In this document: positions 18,630-27,731 of the stretch, one piece after another | How positions within the stretch are numbered: position 1 is the stretch's first letter | Layout of the letters: every line of letters starts with the position of its first letter | Source of the DNA: Enterococcus devriesei | GTDB lineage: Bacteria > Bacillota > Bacilli > Lactobacillales > Enterococcaceae | Length of the DNA: 64,000 bases | Direction of reading: 5' to 3' | Assembly (NCBI RefSeq): GCF_001885905.1 | Contig: NZ_JXKM01000001.1 | Span: 355,988 to 419,987, forward strand | Program-made: the position numbers and the translations under genes | Notes under the pieces: model-generated | Told to the model about the DNA's origin: nothing | Database searches by the model: none | What the model saw: the letters and a program-made list of their open reading frames with translations, nothing else

Positions 18630-19955
18630 ATGGCAAAAGCAGGAATGTATGTAGGCCTTGATATCGGGACAACATCGATAAAAGTTGTTGTCGCCGAATA
18701 CATCGATAGCCAAATGAATATTATTGGTGTTGGAAACGCAAAATCAGAAGGAATCAATCGTGGGATTATCGTAGACATCGATAAAACAGTACAGGCGATT
18801 CAACGAGCAGTGAAACAGGCCGAGGAAAAAGCTGGGATTCAGATCAAAAGCGTCAGCGTGGGATTACCTGCCAATTTATTAGAAGTTGAGCCTTGTCAGG
18901 GCATGATCGCTGTAAACAATGAGTCAAAAGAAATTATGGATGATGATGTTCGGAATGTTGCTTCAGCAGCAATGGTTCGCTCCGTTCCTCCTGAAAGACA
19001 GATCGTTGCTTTACTTCCTCAAGAGTTTACTGTTGATGGTTTTGAAGGCATCAAAGATCCACGCGGCATGATCGGTGTTCGTCTTGAAATGTTTGGCCTA
19101 GTCTTTACTGGACCTAAGACAATCATTCACAACATCACGAAATGTGTTGAAAAAGCAGGACTGACTGTTGCTGAAACAGTGATTACTTCTTTAGCACTAA
19201 CAGAATCTACGTTATCGGATGGAGAAAAAGACTTTGGTACAATTGTCATTGACATGGGCGGCGGTCAAACAACGACGGCGGTTATGCATGACAAGCAATT
19301 GAAATTTACCCATGTTGATCAAGAAGGTGGAGAATTTGTTACTAAAGATATTTCCATCGTCTTAAATACATCATTCAATAATGCAGAAGCGTTAAAAATT
19401 AATTATGGGGATGCTTATCCAAGTCGTACCTCAGCTGATGAAGAGTTCCCAGTAGATGTGATTGGAAAAACTGATCCGATTAAAGTTGATGAACGCTACT
19501 TAGCTGAAATCATTGAAGCTCGACTGGAACAAATCTTCCGTAAAGCGAAAGAATCACTTGATGAAATCGAAGCACTTGATTTACCAGGTGGAATCGTTTT
19601 AACTGGTGGAGCCGCAAGCTTACCGGGTGTGGTCGACTTAGCAGAAGATATTTTTGGAACCACAGTTAAGCTGCATGTACCAAATCAAATGGGATTGAGA
19701 AATCCAGTATTTACTAACGTAATCAGCATCGTGAACTATTCAGCTGAATTGAGTGATGTCTATCATTTAGCAAAATCAGCTGTAACTGGTGAAAAGGTTT
19801 CGTTATCGGCTGCGCCGCAAACGAATGCTGTTTCAACAACACCTGTTTATGATGACTACGACGCTTCTAATGATTACGAAGAAGAAACAAAACCTAAGAA
19901 TGATGAAAAAGTAACTGGGAAGATTAAAGACTTCTTCTCAAATATTTTTGATTAA
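18630..19955 (+). CDS. ftsA: Cell division protein FtsA
   Basis: FtsA (441 aa) is the actin-like ATPase that anchors FtsZ filaments to the membrane. Phosphate-binding motifs GLDIGTTSIKVVVAE (N-terminal) and VIDMGGGQTTTAVMHD, the adenosine motif GIVLTGGAASLPGV, and the SHS2/1C insertion (about residues 85-165) are present. The C terminus is acidic then amphipathic (KVTGKIKDFFSNIFD), the membrane-targeting sequence. AGGAGGG lies ahead of the ATG. ftsZ follows after 90 bases. Confidence 0.97.
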   Translation: MAKAGMYVGLDIGTTSIKVVVAEYIDSQMNIIGVGNAKSEGINRGIIVDIDKTVQAIQRAVKQAEEKAGIQIKSVSVGLPANLLEVEPCQGMIAVNNESKEIMDDDVRNVASAAMVRSVPPERQIVALLPQEFTVDGFEGIKDPRGMIGVRLEMFGLVFTGPKTIIHNITKCVEKAGLTVAETVITSLALTESTLSDGEKDFGTIVIDMGGGQTTTAVMHDKQLKFTHVDQEGGEFVTKDISIVLNTSFNNAEALKINYGDAYPSRTSADEEFPVDVIGKTDPIKVDERYLAEIIEARLEQIFRKAKESLDEIEALDLPGGIVLTGGAASLPGVVDLAEDIFGTTVKLHVPNQMGLRNPVFTNVISIVNYSAELSDVYHLAKSAVTGEKVSLSAAPQTNAVSTTPVYDDYDASNDYEEETKPKNDEKVTGKIKDFFSNIFD

Positions 19956-20045
19956 TTTGCAGAGTATTATTTGTACTGAAAATCAAGCGGATATTTCTGA
20001 TGGAAAATAAATCCATTAATTACGAAGTAGGAGGAAATAGAAAAC

Positions 20046-21290
20046 ATGGAATTCTCAATAGATAACAATATTAACGAAGGTGCAGTTATTAAAGTTATCG
20101 GTGTTGGCGGCGGCGGTGGCAATGCTATCAACCGAATGATCGAAGAAAACGTCAAAGGCGTTGAATTCATCGCTTCAAACACTGATGTTCAAGCTCTTAA
20201 AAATTCTAAAGCTGAAACAGTTATTCAATTAGGCCCTAAATACACTCGTGGCTTAGGTGCCGGTTCACAACCAGAAGTTGGTCAAAAATCAGCTGAGGAA
20301 AGTGAACAAGCGATTCGCGATGCTTTAGAAGGTGCAGATATGGTCTTCATTACAGCCGGTATGGGCGGCGGAACGGGTACTGGAGCTGCTCCAATCGTAG
20401 CGAAAATCGCAAAAGACCTTGGTGCTTTAACAGTCGGCGTTGTTACACGACCATTCAGCTTTGAAGGACCAAAACGTGGACGTTTCGCAGCTGAAGGTAT
20501 TTCAGCTTTGAAAGAAAATGTTGATACATTGTTGATCATCTCAAACAACCGTCTATTAGAAGTTGTTGACAAGAAGACGCCAATGCTTGAAGCATTCCGT
20601 GAAGCAGATAATGTTTTACGTCAAGGGGTTCAAGGTATTTCAGACTTGATTACTGCACCTGGTTACGTAAACTTGGACTTTGCTGATGTGAAGACTGTCA
20701 TGGCTAATCAAGGAACAGCCTTGATGGGTATCGGTGTTGCTAGCGGCGAAGATCGTGTCGTTGAAGCAACTAAGAAAGCAATCTCTTCTCCATTACTTGA
20801 AACATCTATTGATGGGGCTGAACAAGTATTGTTGAATATTACTGGCGGATTGGACATGACCTTATTCGAAGCTCAAGATGCTTCTGATATTGTTGCGAAT
20901 GCAGCAACTGGTGATGTAAATATTATCTTAGGTACATCGATCAGCGAAGAACTAGGCGATGAAATTCGCGTGACAGTAATTGCGACAGGAATTGATCCAA
21001 CAAAAAAGGAGCGTAAGGCTACGCGCAATTCACAACGTGACCGCGCTAGTCAAATCCAGTCAGTTCCACAAAAACAAAATTTAGATATTGAACCTGCAAG
21101 AAACAACGAAGGTCAATCTGCTTTTGGCGAATGGGATATTCGTAAAGAAGAAAACATCCGTCCTAAAGTTGAAGAAACACAATTTGATAATATCGAAAAG
21201 AAAGAATTTGAAACGTTTAATCGTGAAGAAGTAAAACCTGAAAAAGACGAAGAACTAGACACACCACCATTCTTTCGCCGCAGAAAATAA
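20046..21290 (+). CDS. ftsZ: Cell division GTPase FtsZ
   Basis: FtsZ (414 aa) polymerises into the Z ring. The tubulin-type G box is [15 protein letters not shown] (about residues 104-118), after [18 protein letters not shown]; the T7 synergy loop [11 protein letters not shown] is present. A variable linker rich in Glu/Arg (about 320-395) leads to the C-terminal peptide [14 protein letters not shown], which binds FtsA and SepF. AGGAGG sits at correct distance from the ATG. Codon use looks optimised, as expected for an abundant protein. Confidence 0.98.
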   Translation: MEFSIDNNINEGAVIKVIGVGGGGGNAINRMIEENVKGVEFIASNTDVQALKNSKAETVIQLGPKYTRGLGAGSQPEVGQKSAEESEQAIRDALEGADMVFITAGMGGGTGTGAAPIVAKIAKDLGALTVGVVTRPFSFEGPKRGRFAAEGISALKENVDTLLIISNNRLLEVVDKKTPMLEAFREADNVLRQGVQGISDLITAPGYVNLDFADVKTVMANQGTALMGIGVASGEDRVVEATKKAISSPLLETSIDGAEQVLLNITGGLDMTLFEAQDASDIVANAATGDVNIILGTSISEELGDEIRVTVIATGIDPTKKERKATRNSQRDRASQIQSVPQKQNLDIEPARNNEGQSAFGEWDIRKEENIRPKVEETQFDNIEKKEFETFNREEVKPEKDEELDTPPFFRRRK

Positions 21291-21304
21291 AAGGGGGAGA
21301 GCAC

Positions 21305-21982
21305 ATGATCGCTGAAAACTTGCATAGAATCCAGCAAGAGATTCAGGAGTCGTGTGCTCTTGTTTCACGTAACCCACAGGATATTACTATGGTTGCAGTG
21401 ACCAAGAGTGTCGACTCTACCGAAGCAAATGAACTTGTTGAACTAGGTGTCAGAAATTTAGCCGAGAATCGAGTAGACAAATTACTTGAGAAAAAGCAAA
21501 GTCTTTCACAAAAGCAGCACATCAAATGGCATCTTATTGGCAATTTACAGCGCCGCAAGGTAAAATTAATTATCAATGAAATTGATTGCTTTCATGCATT
21601 AGACAGTTTACGTTTGGCACAAGAAATTCAAAAGCGCGCCGAACATCAAATAGATTGTTTTATTGAAGTAAATGTTTCCGGGGAAGAATCAAAGCACGGC
21701 GTTTCGCCAGAAGAGCTTTTTTCTTTCATTAAAGAATTAGAGGGATTGGATAAGGTTCATGTGATCGGATTGATGACAATGGCACCTTATGACGCGAATG
21801 AATCAGAGGTTCGTGCAGTCTTTTCTGAATTGAGACAGCTCCAAGAAAGCGTGAGAGATTTAAACTTGCAGTATGCGCCTTGTACAGAATTAAGTATGGG
21901 AATGAGCCAAGACTTCAAAACGGCAATTGAAGAAGGTGCTACGTTTGTACGGATCGGAACGGCACTATTTAAGAAAGGTTAG
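21305..21982 (+). CDS. ylmE: YggS/YlmE family pyridoxal-phosphate homeostasis protein
   Basis: A 225-residue PLP-binding TIM-barrel protein. The PLP lysine lies in VAVTKSVDSTEA (about residue 36), with GVRNLAENRVDKLLEKK, KWHLIGNLQRRK, IEVNVSGEESKHGV, GLMTMAPY and ELSMGMSQDFKTAIEEGATFVRIGTALF. Homologues keep free PLP and vitamin B6 pools in balance and have no known catalytic reaction. The gene heads the ylm part of the division cluster, 14 bases after ftsZ behind GGGGGAGA. Confidence 0.93.
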   Translation: MIAENLHRIQQEIQESCALVSRNPQDITMVAVTKSVDSTEANELVELGVRNLAENRVDKLLEKKQSLSQKQHIKWHLIGNLQRRKVKLIINEIDCFHALDSLRLAQEIQKRAEHQIDCFIEVNVSGEESKHGVSPEELFSFIKELEGLDKVHVIGLMTMAPYDANESEVRAVFSELRQLQESVRDLNLQYAPCTELSMGMSQDFKTAIEEGATFVRIGTALFKKG

Positions 21983-21991
21983 GTAAAGTTA

Positions 21992-22615
21992 ATGGGAATT
22001 AGTCTAGCAAGAATCACTGATTTTTTTGGTTTAGCAGATGATGATATGTACGAAGAGGCAGCTCCTGCACCAAAGAAGCAGGTTAGTCGCCCACAGCAAC
22101 AAACACCAAGAAGTACACCAATGAAAAAGGAACGTGTAAAACCACGTCCTACCTATCAGCAAAAAGAAGAGCGCCCCAGAGAGAGAGTTCAGCCGGCTGC
22201 ACCAGCTACCAATCGGAGAGCTGAAACGGTTGCCAAAATGGCTGAAAGCACACCAAAGAAAAATGATAACGTTGTTTCTATGCCAAGTAATAATAGAACT
22301 CAGCGTTTTGCACCAAAGGTTGAAGAAAAAAGTAAAAGCCGAATCTCAGTGGTAGAACCTAGAGCTTATTCTGAAGCAATGACGATCGCAAGACGTGTTG
22401 GTCAAGGGGAAGTTGTCTTAATTAATTTCCAATCTCTTGATGAAATGAAAGCTCGTCGGGTGGTTGACTTTTTGACAGGTGCGGTGTTTATGATCGACGG
22501 TGACATCAAACGTGTTGGAAATGAAATGTTCTTGTGTACACCGACGAATATAGAGATTGATAATTCTACATTAAGTTCGATTGTTGATGAAGATATTTTT
22601 GGATTAGAAATGTAA
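21992..22615 (+). CDS. sepF: Cell division protein SepF
   Basis: SepF (207 aa) is a membrane-associated FtsZ-bundling protein. The N-terminal amphipathic helix is MGISLARITDFFGLADDDM; a long low-complexity linker rich in Pro, Gln, Lys and Arg covers about residues 25-110; the conserved C-terminal domain begins VVEPRAYSEAMTIARRVGQGEVVLINFQSLD and contains RRVVDFLTGAVFMIDGDI. Homologues bind the FtsZ C-terminal peptide seen in the gene two places upstream. The linker is longer than in Bacillus subtilis SepF (about 150 aa in total). Confidence 0.95.
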   Translation: MGISLARITDFFGLADDDMYEEAAPAPKKQVSRPQQQTPRSTPMKKERVKPRPTYQQKEERPRERVQPAAPATNRRAETVAKMAESTPKKNDNVVSMPSNNRTQRFAPKVEEKSKSRISVVEPRAYSEAMTIARRVGQGEVVLINFQSLDEMKARRVVDFLTGAVFMIDGDIKRVGNEMFLCTPTNIEIDNSTLSSIVDEDIFGLEM

Positions 22616-22628
22616 AGGAGCCGCTTAG

Positions 22629-22904
22629 TTGGAATTACTTATTACACTTTTTAGTATTTTGAATCGCCTGGTTTATTTTTATTCGATTCTCTTAGTGGTT
22701 TATGCGTTAATGTCTTGGTTTCCAGGGGCGTATCAGTCCAAACTGGGCCAATTATTAGGAAGAATCTGTGAGCCTTTTCTTAATTTGTTTCGGCGTTTGC
22801 CGCTGCAATTTGGCGGAATCGATTTTTCAATCATGGCAGCAATTCTCGCATTAAATTTTTTCATGGAGGTTTTAAGAAAAATTCTGATCAATATTATTTA
22901 TTAA
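22629..22904 (+). CDS. ylmG: YggT/YlmG family membrane protein
   Basis: A 91-residue protein with two membrane helices (about residues 8-28 and 65-87) flanking the family motif ALMSWFPGAYQSKLGQLLGRICEPFLNLFRRL. YlmG proteins have been linked to division and to membrane or osmotic functions, but no mechanism is established. It starts at a TTG with AAGGAG eight bases upstream, 13 bases after sepF. No ATG near the start offers a better choice. Confidence 0.92.
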   Translation: MELLITLFSILNRLVYFYSILLVVYALMSWFPGAYQSKLGQLLGRICEPFLNLFRRLPLQFGGIDFSIMAAILALNFFMEVLRKILINIIY

Positions 22905-22916
22905 GGAGGTGGCAAA

Positions 22917-23699
22917 ATGAATGCGAATGTCTATCAGCATTTTAGACAAGAGGAACATGCATTTATTGACAGTGTTGGCGATTGGTTAGAACAAGTTGAA
23001 AGCCAGTACGCTCCTTATTTGACGAATTTTTTAGACCCTCGGCAAGCGTATATTTTGGAAACCTTGGTTCGTGAAACAAGTGAGCTGAAGTTTTCGTTTT
23101 ATGGCGGGTATGAACGTGCGGAGCGTTGTCGGTGTCTGATTTATCCGGATTACTTTGAACCGCAAACCGATGATTTTGAACTGGTCATGATTGAGATCAA
23201 GTATCCGCAAAAATTTACGGATCTTTCTCATGGAAAGATTCTAGGAACTTTAATGAGTGCTGGAATCAAACGAGATTATTTTGGCGATATTATTTCAAAC
23301 GGAGAGCGATGGCAAATTTTTTTGGCGAAGGATTCGGCCAGCTATATCGTAAATCAAGTGACAAAGATCGGTCGCGTAACCGTTCATTTAGAAGAACGCC
23401 CTTATACGGATATTATTATTCCGAAAGATAGTTGGCTGGAAGAAGTTACTACAGCTAGCTCGTTAAGGCTAGACGTTATTATCTCAACAGTCTATAACAT
23501 TTCCCGTCAACGCTCGAAGCAACTGGTGGAAGCGGGGAAAGTCAAGGTCAATTGGTCTGTAAATGAACGACCAGATTATTTGTTAGATTTATTGGACGTT
23601 GTTTCTGTTCGTGGATTTGGACGAATTCAGATACAAGGAATCGAAGGAAAAACAAAGAAAGAAAAAATCCGTTTGCGTTTAGGCGTATTACGAAAATAA
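22917..23699 (+). CDS. ylmH: YlmH family S4-domain RNA-binding protein
   Basis: A 260-residue protein with an N-terminal YlmH domain (YLTNFLDPRQAYILETLVRE, about 38-57; FYGGYERAERCRCLIYPDY) and a C-terminal S4 domain (about 180-250; SSLRLDVIISTVYNISRQRSKQLVEAGKVKVN). Related proteins act on ribosome-bound peptidyl-tRNA in quality control or translation; a division role is inferred only from position. Start ATG at 22917 follows AAGGAGGTGG. Confidence 0.92.
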   Translation: MNANVYQHFRQEEHAFIDSVGDWLEQVESQYAPYLTNFLDPRQAYILETLVRETSELKFSFYGGYERAERCRCLIYPDYFEPQTDDFELVMIEIKYPQKFTDLSHGKILGTLMSAGIKRDYFGDIISNGERWQIFLAKDSASYIVNQVTKIGRVTVHLEERPYTDIIIPKDSWLEEVTTASSLRLDVIISTVYNISRQRSKQLVEAGKVKVNWSVNERPDYLLDLLDVVSVRGFGRIQIQGIEGKTKKEKIRLRLGVLRK

Positions 23700-23721
23700 T
23701 TATTATGAGGTGAACAGAAAA

Positions 23722-24429
23722 ATGGCACTAACTCCATTAGACATTCAAAACAAAAGTTTCTCCACTAAAATGCGTGGCTATAATCAAGATGAAGTTGATG
23801 ACTTTTTAGATATGATCGTTCGTGATTATGAAGAAAGTATCGCGAAAAATCGTGAATTAGAAAAATCATTAAAGCATGCTGAAGAAAAATTAGAATACTT
23901 CAACGAGTTGAAGGAAGCCTTGAATCAATCAATCGTTGTAGCGCAAGATACTGCCGATAAAGTAAAATCTTCTGCAAGTAAGGAATCTGAAGTGATTGTT
24001 ACTTCAGCTCAAAACCGTGCGGATGAAATGATTTCTAATGCGATGCAAAAAGCAAATCTATTAACTACCACAGCAGAAGACAAAGCGAAAGAAATCTTAA
24101 CCGATGCAACTTCAAACGCTCGTCAATTGGCTGCTGAAACCAACGATTTGAAGAAAAAAACACGGGTCTTCCACCAACAATTATTGTTGTTGTTAGAAAC
24201 ACAAATCGATCAAGCTCGCAGCGGCGATTGGGAAGAAATATTGAAGCCAATGTCTGCATACGTTGGCGATGGACATGAAGTTTTGAAAGAAGTCCTATCG
24301 AATGAACTTGACAATGATACAGTGAATGCAGTAGACTCAGATGAACCAATCGTGCTTGATGAGCCGAAAGATGAGGACATGGGCCTAACGATTGATATAC
24401 CTGAATTAATTAAATCAGACGAAGAATAA
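23722..24429 (+). CDS. divIVA: Cell division / polarity protein DivIVA
   Basis: DivIVA (235 aa) is a coiled-coil scaffold that senses negatively curved membrane at the septum. The N-terminal lipid-binding domain MALTPLDIQNKSFSTKMRGYNQDEVDDFLD is followed by a long coiled coil (about 30-160) and an acidic tail. An in-frame GTG at 23710 lies inside the ribosome site (GAGGTGA, 23708-23714), so the ATG at 23722 is the supported start. It ends the division cluster; the T-box leader of ileS follows directly. Confidence 0.96.
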   Translation: MALTPLDIQNKSFSTKMRGYNQDEVDDFLDMIVRDYEESIAKNRELEKSLKHAEEKLEYFNELKEALNQSIVVAQDTADKVKSSASKESEVIVTSAQNRADEMISNAMQKANLLTTTAEDKAKEILTDATSNARQLAAETNDLKKKTRVFHQQLLLLLETQIDQARSGDWEEILKPMSAYVGDGHEVLKEVLSNELDNDTVNAVDSDEPIVLDEPKDEDMGLTIDIPELIKSDEE

Positions 24430-24439
24430 TTCTAGAACA

Positions 24440-24650
24440 GAAAAGCTGATTAGATTTCTTTTTAGCGAGCCGATGATAGTGAAAGTTCGGTAGACCCTCT
24501 AATTAGAAAGATCCTCTAGGACATTCAGCTGTGAAAAAAGTAGCAGTTGGCGGCTCATCTCGTTACCGATGACAAGAGGAAACATTAGTTTCAAATTTTG
24601 GGTGGTACCACGACAAGCTCGTCCCTATGCGGATGAGCTTGTTTTTTTTG
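24440..24650 (+). promoter_or_regulatory. T-box leader controlling ileS
   Basis: The highly conserved T-box sequence GGGTGGTACCACG (24600-24612) pairs with uncharged tRNA acceptor ends. It is preceded by a long stem I region (AGCTGA near 24444 with TCAGCT near 24525) containing AGAAAGATCC, where ATC at 24511-24513 is the likely isoleucine specifier. It is followed by an intrinsic terminator (24613-24649; ACAAGCTC...GAGCTTGT and T8). Lack of charged tRNA-Ile should favour the antiterminator and ileS expression. The specifier assignment is by eye. Confidence 0.9.
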
Positions 24651-24654
24651 CGAG

Positions 24655-24790
24655 TTCCACTTTGCGCAACGCGCAATTAGTGGAATCGTATGTGTGGTGA
24701 CGATAAGAGCATTTTTCGTTTTAGAAAGATGCTACCTTTATTGGGAGCTAACTGTCAGTTTTTCAATCGTATCACCAAGTAATACTTAGT
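24655..24790 (+). repeat. Recurrent leader element between the T-box terminator and ileS
   Basis: After the T-box terminator a further 200 bases precede ileS. They contain a 7-bp stem (24655-24661 with 24679-24685) enclosing GCGC/GCGC, then GTATGTGTGGTGACG, a 10-bp hairpin (24708-24717 with 24724-24733; arm AGCATTTTTC), TTATTGGGAGCTAACTGTCAG and a degenerate second unit. Order and wording match the tandem repeats between rmlB and rmlD. The remainder up to 24849 holds only the ribosome site AAGGAGA. Confidence 0.65.
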
Positions 24791-24849
24791 TTTATAAACA
24801 TGCTTTTCTTAATTGAATGGCTTAGATTATTAAAAGGAGACGATCAATA

Positions 24850-27636
24850 GTGAAAACAAAAGAAACCCTTCAGCTAGGGAAAACAGGTTTTCCAATGCGG
24901 GGCAATTTACCAAACCGCGAAGGACAATGGGAAAAAGAGTGGGAAGAAAATAAAATTTATGAGAAGCGTCAAGCATTAAATGAAGGCAAACCATCTTTCG
25001 TTTTACATGATGGCCCTCCATATGCCAACGGGAATATCCACATTGGTCATGCCTTAAATAAAATTAGTAAAGACATCATTGTTCGTTCAAAATCTATGTC
25101 CGGTTTTCGGGCACCCTATGTTCCCGGTTGGGACACTCACGGACTGCCAATTGAACAAGTTTTAGCCAATAAAGGCATCAAACGTAAAGAAATGACGATG
25201 GCGGAGTACCGCAAAAAATGTGAAGAATATGCCTTGTCACAAGTGGACAAACAACGCGAAGATTTTAAACGTTTAGGAATCGCCGGCGAATGGGATCATC
25301 CATATATCACATTGACACCGGATTATGAAGCTGCGGAAATTCGTGTCTTTGGTAAAATGGCGGAAAAAGGCTATATTTATAAAGGCTTGAAACCTATTTA
25401 TTGGTCACCATCAAGTGAATCTTCTTTAGCTGAAGCGGAAGTTGAATACAAGGATGTAAAATCGGCTTCGATTTATGTGGCTTTCAAAGTTAAAGACGGC
25501 AAAGGAATCTTAGATAATGATACGTCATTTATTATCTGGACCACCACACCATGGACCTTGCCAGCTAACCAAGGAATCTCTGTGAATCCAGCCTATACTT
25601 ACGTAGTTGTGGAAGCAGCCGGAGCAAAATATGTGATCGCGAAGGATCTATTAGAGACAGTAGCGAAAGAATTGGAATGGACAGACCCGAAAGTCCTGAA
25701 GGAAGTTGCTGGTAAAGAACTTGAATACATGACTGCCCAACATCCATTTTATGATCGCGAATCATTAGTCATCTTAGGCGACCATGTCACGTTAGATGCT
25801 GGTACTGGTTTGGTTCATACGGCGCCTGGTCATGGTGAGGACGATTACTTTGCCTGGAAAAAATACCGCAATGACATCATTTCACCAGTGGACAATCGGG
25901 GAGTCATGACGGCAGACGCTCCTGGTTTTGAAGGAGTATTCTACGAGAAGGTCAATCCAATGGTGACTGAGCTGTTAGAAAAAAATGGCGCGTTGTTGAA
26001 ATTGGAATTCTTTACTCACAGCTATCCACATGACTGGCGGACGAAGAAACCAATCATTTATCGGGCAACTCCACAATGGTTTGCATCGATTGATAAATTC
26101 CGTCAAGATATTTTAGATGAAATTGAAAAAGTTGATTGGATCATTCCTTGGGGCAAAACACGTTTGTATAATATGATCCGTGATCGCGGTGATTGGGTTA
26201 TTTCTCGTCAACGTGCCTGGGGTGTACCATTGCCAATCTTTTATGGTGAGGATGGAGAAGCAATCATCACACCAGAAACAACGGAACACGTCGCACAATT
26301 ATTTGCGGAACATGGTTCGAATATTTGGTTTGAACGTGAAGCAAAGGAATTGTTACCTGAAGGTTTCACGCATCCAAGTTCGCCAAATGGTGAGTTTACC
26401 AAAGAAAAAGACATCATGGATGTTTGGTTTGATTCTGGTTCTTCTCATGAAGCTGTTTTACGTCAACGGGAAAACTTAACCTTCCCAGCGGATATGTATT
26501 TAGAAGGATCGGACCAATACCGTGGCTGGTTCAACTCAAGTATTACAACGAGTGTAGCGATCAACGGTGTAGCACCATATAAATCAGTTCTTTCTCAAGG
26601 TTTTACTTTAGATGGTGAAGGCCGCAAAATGAGTAAATCGTTAGGCAATACGATCGTTCCAGGAAAAGTCATCAATCAAATGGGTGCCGATATCTTGCGA
26701 CTATGGGTCAGCAGTGTGGATTACGAAGCAGATGTGCGGGTTTCAATGGATATCTTGAACCAAGTATCTGAAGTCTATCGTAAAATCCGTAACACGATGC
26801 GTTTCTTATTGGCAAATACGACGGACTTTGAACCAACTCAACACACCGTTGCTTACGACGAGTTGCGCTCGGTGGATAAATACATGCTAGTTCGTTTAAA
26901 TGAAGTGATCAAAACGATTCGTGAAGACGGCTATGAGAAATATGACTTCACACAAATTTATAAAACTGTTGTTAACTTCTTAACGGTTGATTTGTCTTCC
27001 TTCTATTTAGATTTTGCGAAGGATGTCGTTTACATCCAAGCAGAAGACAGCTATGAACGCCGTTGTATGCAAACCGTATTCTATCAAGCGGCTGTTGCCT
27101 TGACGAAGCTTTTGACACCAATTATTCCTCATACGACCGAAGAAATCTGGTCATACTTAAAAGAGGACGAAGAGTATGTTCAATTGGCAGAATTACCAAG
27201 CTATGAAGCATTCGCGAATCAAGGGGAATTGTTGGATACTTGGAAGGCCTTCATGGATTTCCGTGACAATGTTCTGAAAGCTTTGGAAGAAGCGCGGAAT
27301 GAAAAAGTTATCGGAAAATCATTGGAAGCAAAAGTAACAATCTATCCAAATGAACAAGTCGCAACGATGTTGACCGCACTTGATGCTGATCTAGCGCAGT
27401 TATTGATCGTTTCACCTGATTCATTCAGTATTTCAAAAGAAGCTGCACCAGAAAATGCGAAGACATTCGATGATGTTGCGATTCTAGTAGAAAAAGCCGA
27501 GGGTGAAGTTTGTGACCGCTGTCGTCAAGTTCGTACGACAGTCGGTGAAGACGAAAAATTACCAACCTTATGTGCTTCATGTGCCCATATCGTGGAAGAG
27601 CATTATCCAGAAGCGGTCGCAGAAGGATTAGAATAA
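24850..27636 (+). CDS. ileS: Isoleucyl-tRNA synthetase
   Basis: IleRS (928 aa) charges tRNA-Ile. Class I motifs are [11 protein letters not shown] (HIGH, about residue 60) and [10 protein letters not shown] (KMSKS, about 595); the inserted CP1 editing domain (about 190-400, with [10 protein letters not shown] and [11 protein letters not shown]) and the [11 protein letters not shown] and [10 protein letters not shown] segments are intact. A C-terminal zinc-binding region uses Cys pairs in CDRCRQV and CASCA. The start is GTG behind AAGGAGA, and the gene is under T-box control. The form with the C-terminal zinc site is the usual bacterial type. Confidence 0.97.
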   Translation: MKTKETLQLGKTGFPMRGNLPNREGQWEKEWEENKIYEKRQALNEGKPSFVLHDGPPYANGNIHIGHALNKISKDIIVRSKSMSGFRAPYVPGWDTHGLPIEQVLANKGIKRKEMTMAEYRKKCEEYALSQVDKQREDFKRLGIAGEWDHPYITLTPDYEAAEIRVFGKMAEKGYIYKGLKPIYWSPSSESSLAEAEVEYKDVKSASIYVAFKVKDGKGILDNDTSFIIWTTTPWTLPANQGISVNPAYTYVVVEAAGAKYVIAKDLLETVAKELEWTDPKVLKEVAGKELEYMTAQHPFYDRESLVILGDHVTLDAGTGLVHTAPGHGEDDYFAWKKYRNDIISPVDNRGVMTADAPGFEGVFYEKVNPMVTELLEKNGALLKLEFFTHSYPHDWRTKKPIIYRATPQWFASIDKFRQDILDEIEKVDWIIPWGKTRLYNMIRDRGDWVISRQRAWGVPLPIFYGEDGEAIITPETTEHVAQLFAEHGSNIWFEREAKELLPEGFTHPSSPNGEFTKEKDIMDVWFDSGSSHEAVLRQRENLTFPADMYLEGSDQYRGWFNSSITTSVAINGVAPYKSVLSQGFTLDGEGRKMSKSLGNTIVPGKVINQMGADILRLWVSSVDYEADVRVSMDILNQVSEVYRKIRNTMRFLLANTTDFEPTQHTVAYDELRSVDKYMLVRLNEVIKTIREDGYEKYDFTQIYKTVVNFLTVDLSSFYLDFAKDVVYIQAEDSYERRCMQTVFYQAAVALTKLLTPIIPHTTEEIWSYLKEDEEYVQLAELPSYEAFANQGELLDTWKAFMDFRDNVLKALEEARNEKVIGKSLEAKVTIYPNEQVATMLTALDADLAQLLIVSPDSFSISKEAAPENAKTFDDVAILVEKAEGEVCDRCRQVRTTVGEDEKLPTLCASCAHIVEEHYPEAVAEGLE

Positions 27637-27649
27637 GCCTATATAATAG

Positions 27650-27686
27650 AAGAAACCCGTGTCGAATGGCTGACACGGGTTTCTTT
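27650..27686 (+). terminator. Terminator after ileS
   Basis: AGAAACCCGTGTC pairs with GACACGGGTTTCT across an 8-base loop and is followed by TT; it is the mRNA end of ileS. Confidence 0.88.
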
Positions 27687-27692
27687 GTGCAT

Positions 27693-27726
27693 AAAAAAGA
27701 AGCTGAGAAAAATCACTCAGCTTCAA
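27693..27726 (-). terminator. Terminator after zwf (minus strand)
   Basis: Read on the minus strand, GAAGCTGAG and CTCAGCTTC form a 9-bp stem with an 8-base loop, followed by TTTTTT, a few bases past the zwf stop. Confidence 0.88.
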
Positions 27727-27731
27727 TCAGG

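Noticed and set aside
26180..26479. Open frame in another phase inside ileS
   Set aside because: It is fully inside a conserved coding region and shows no independent signal.
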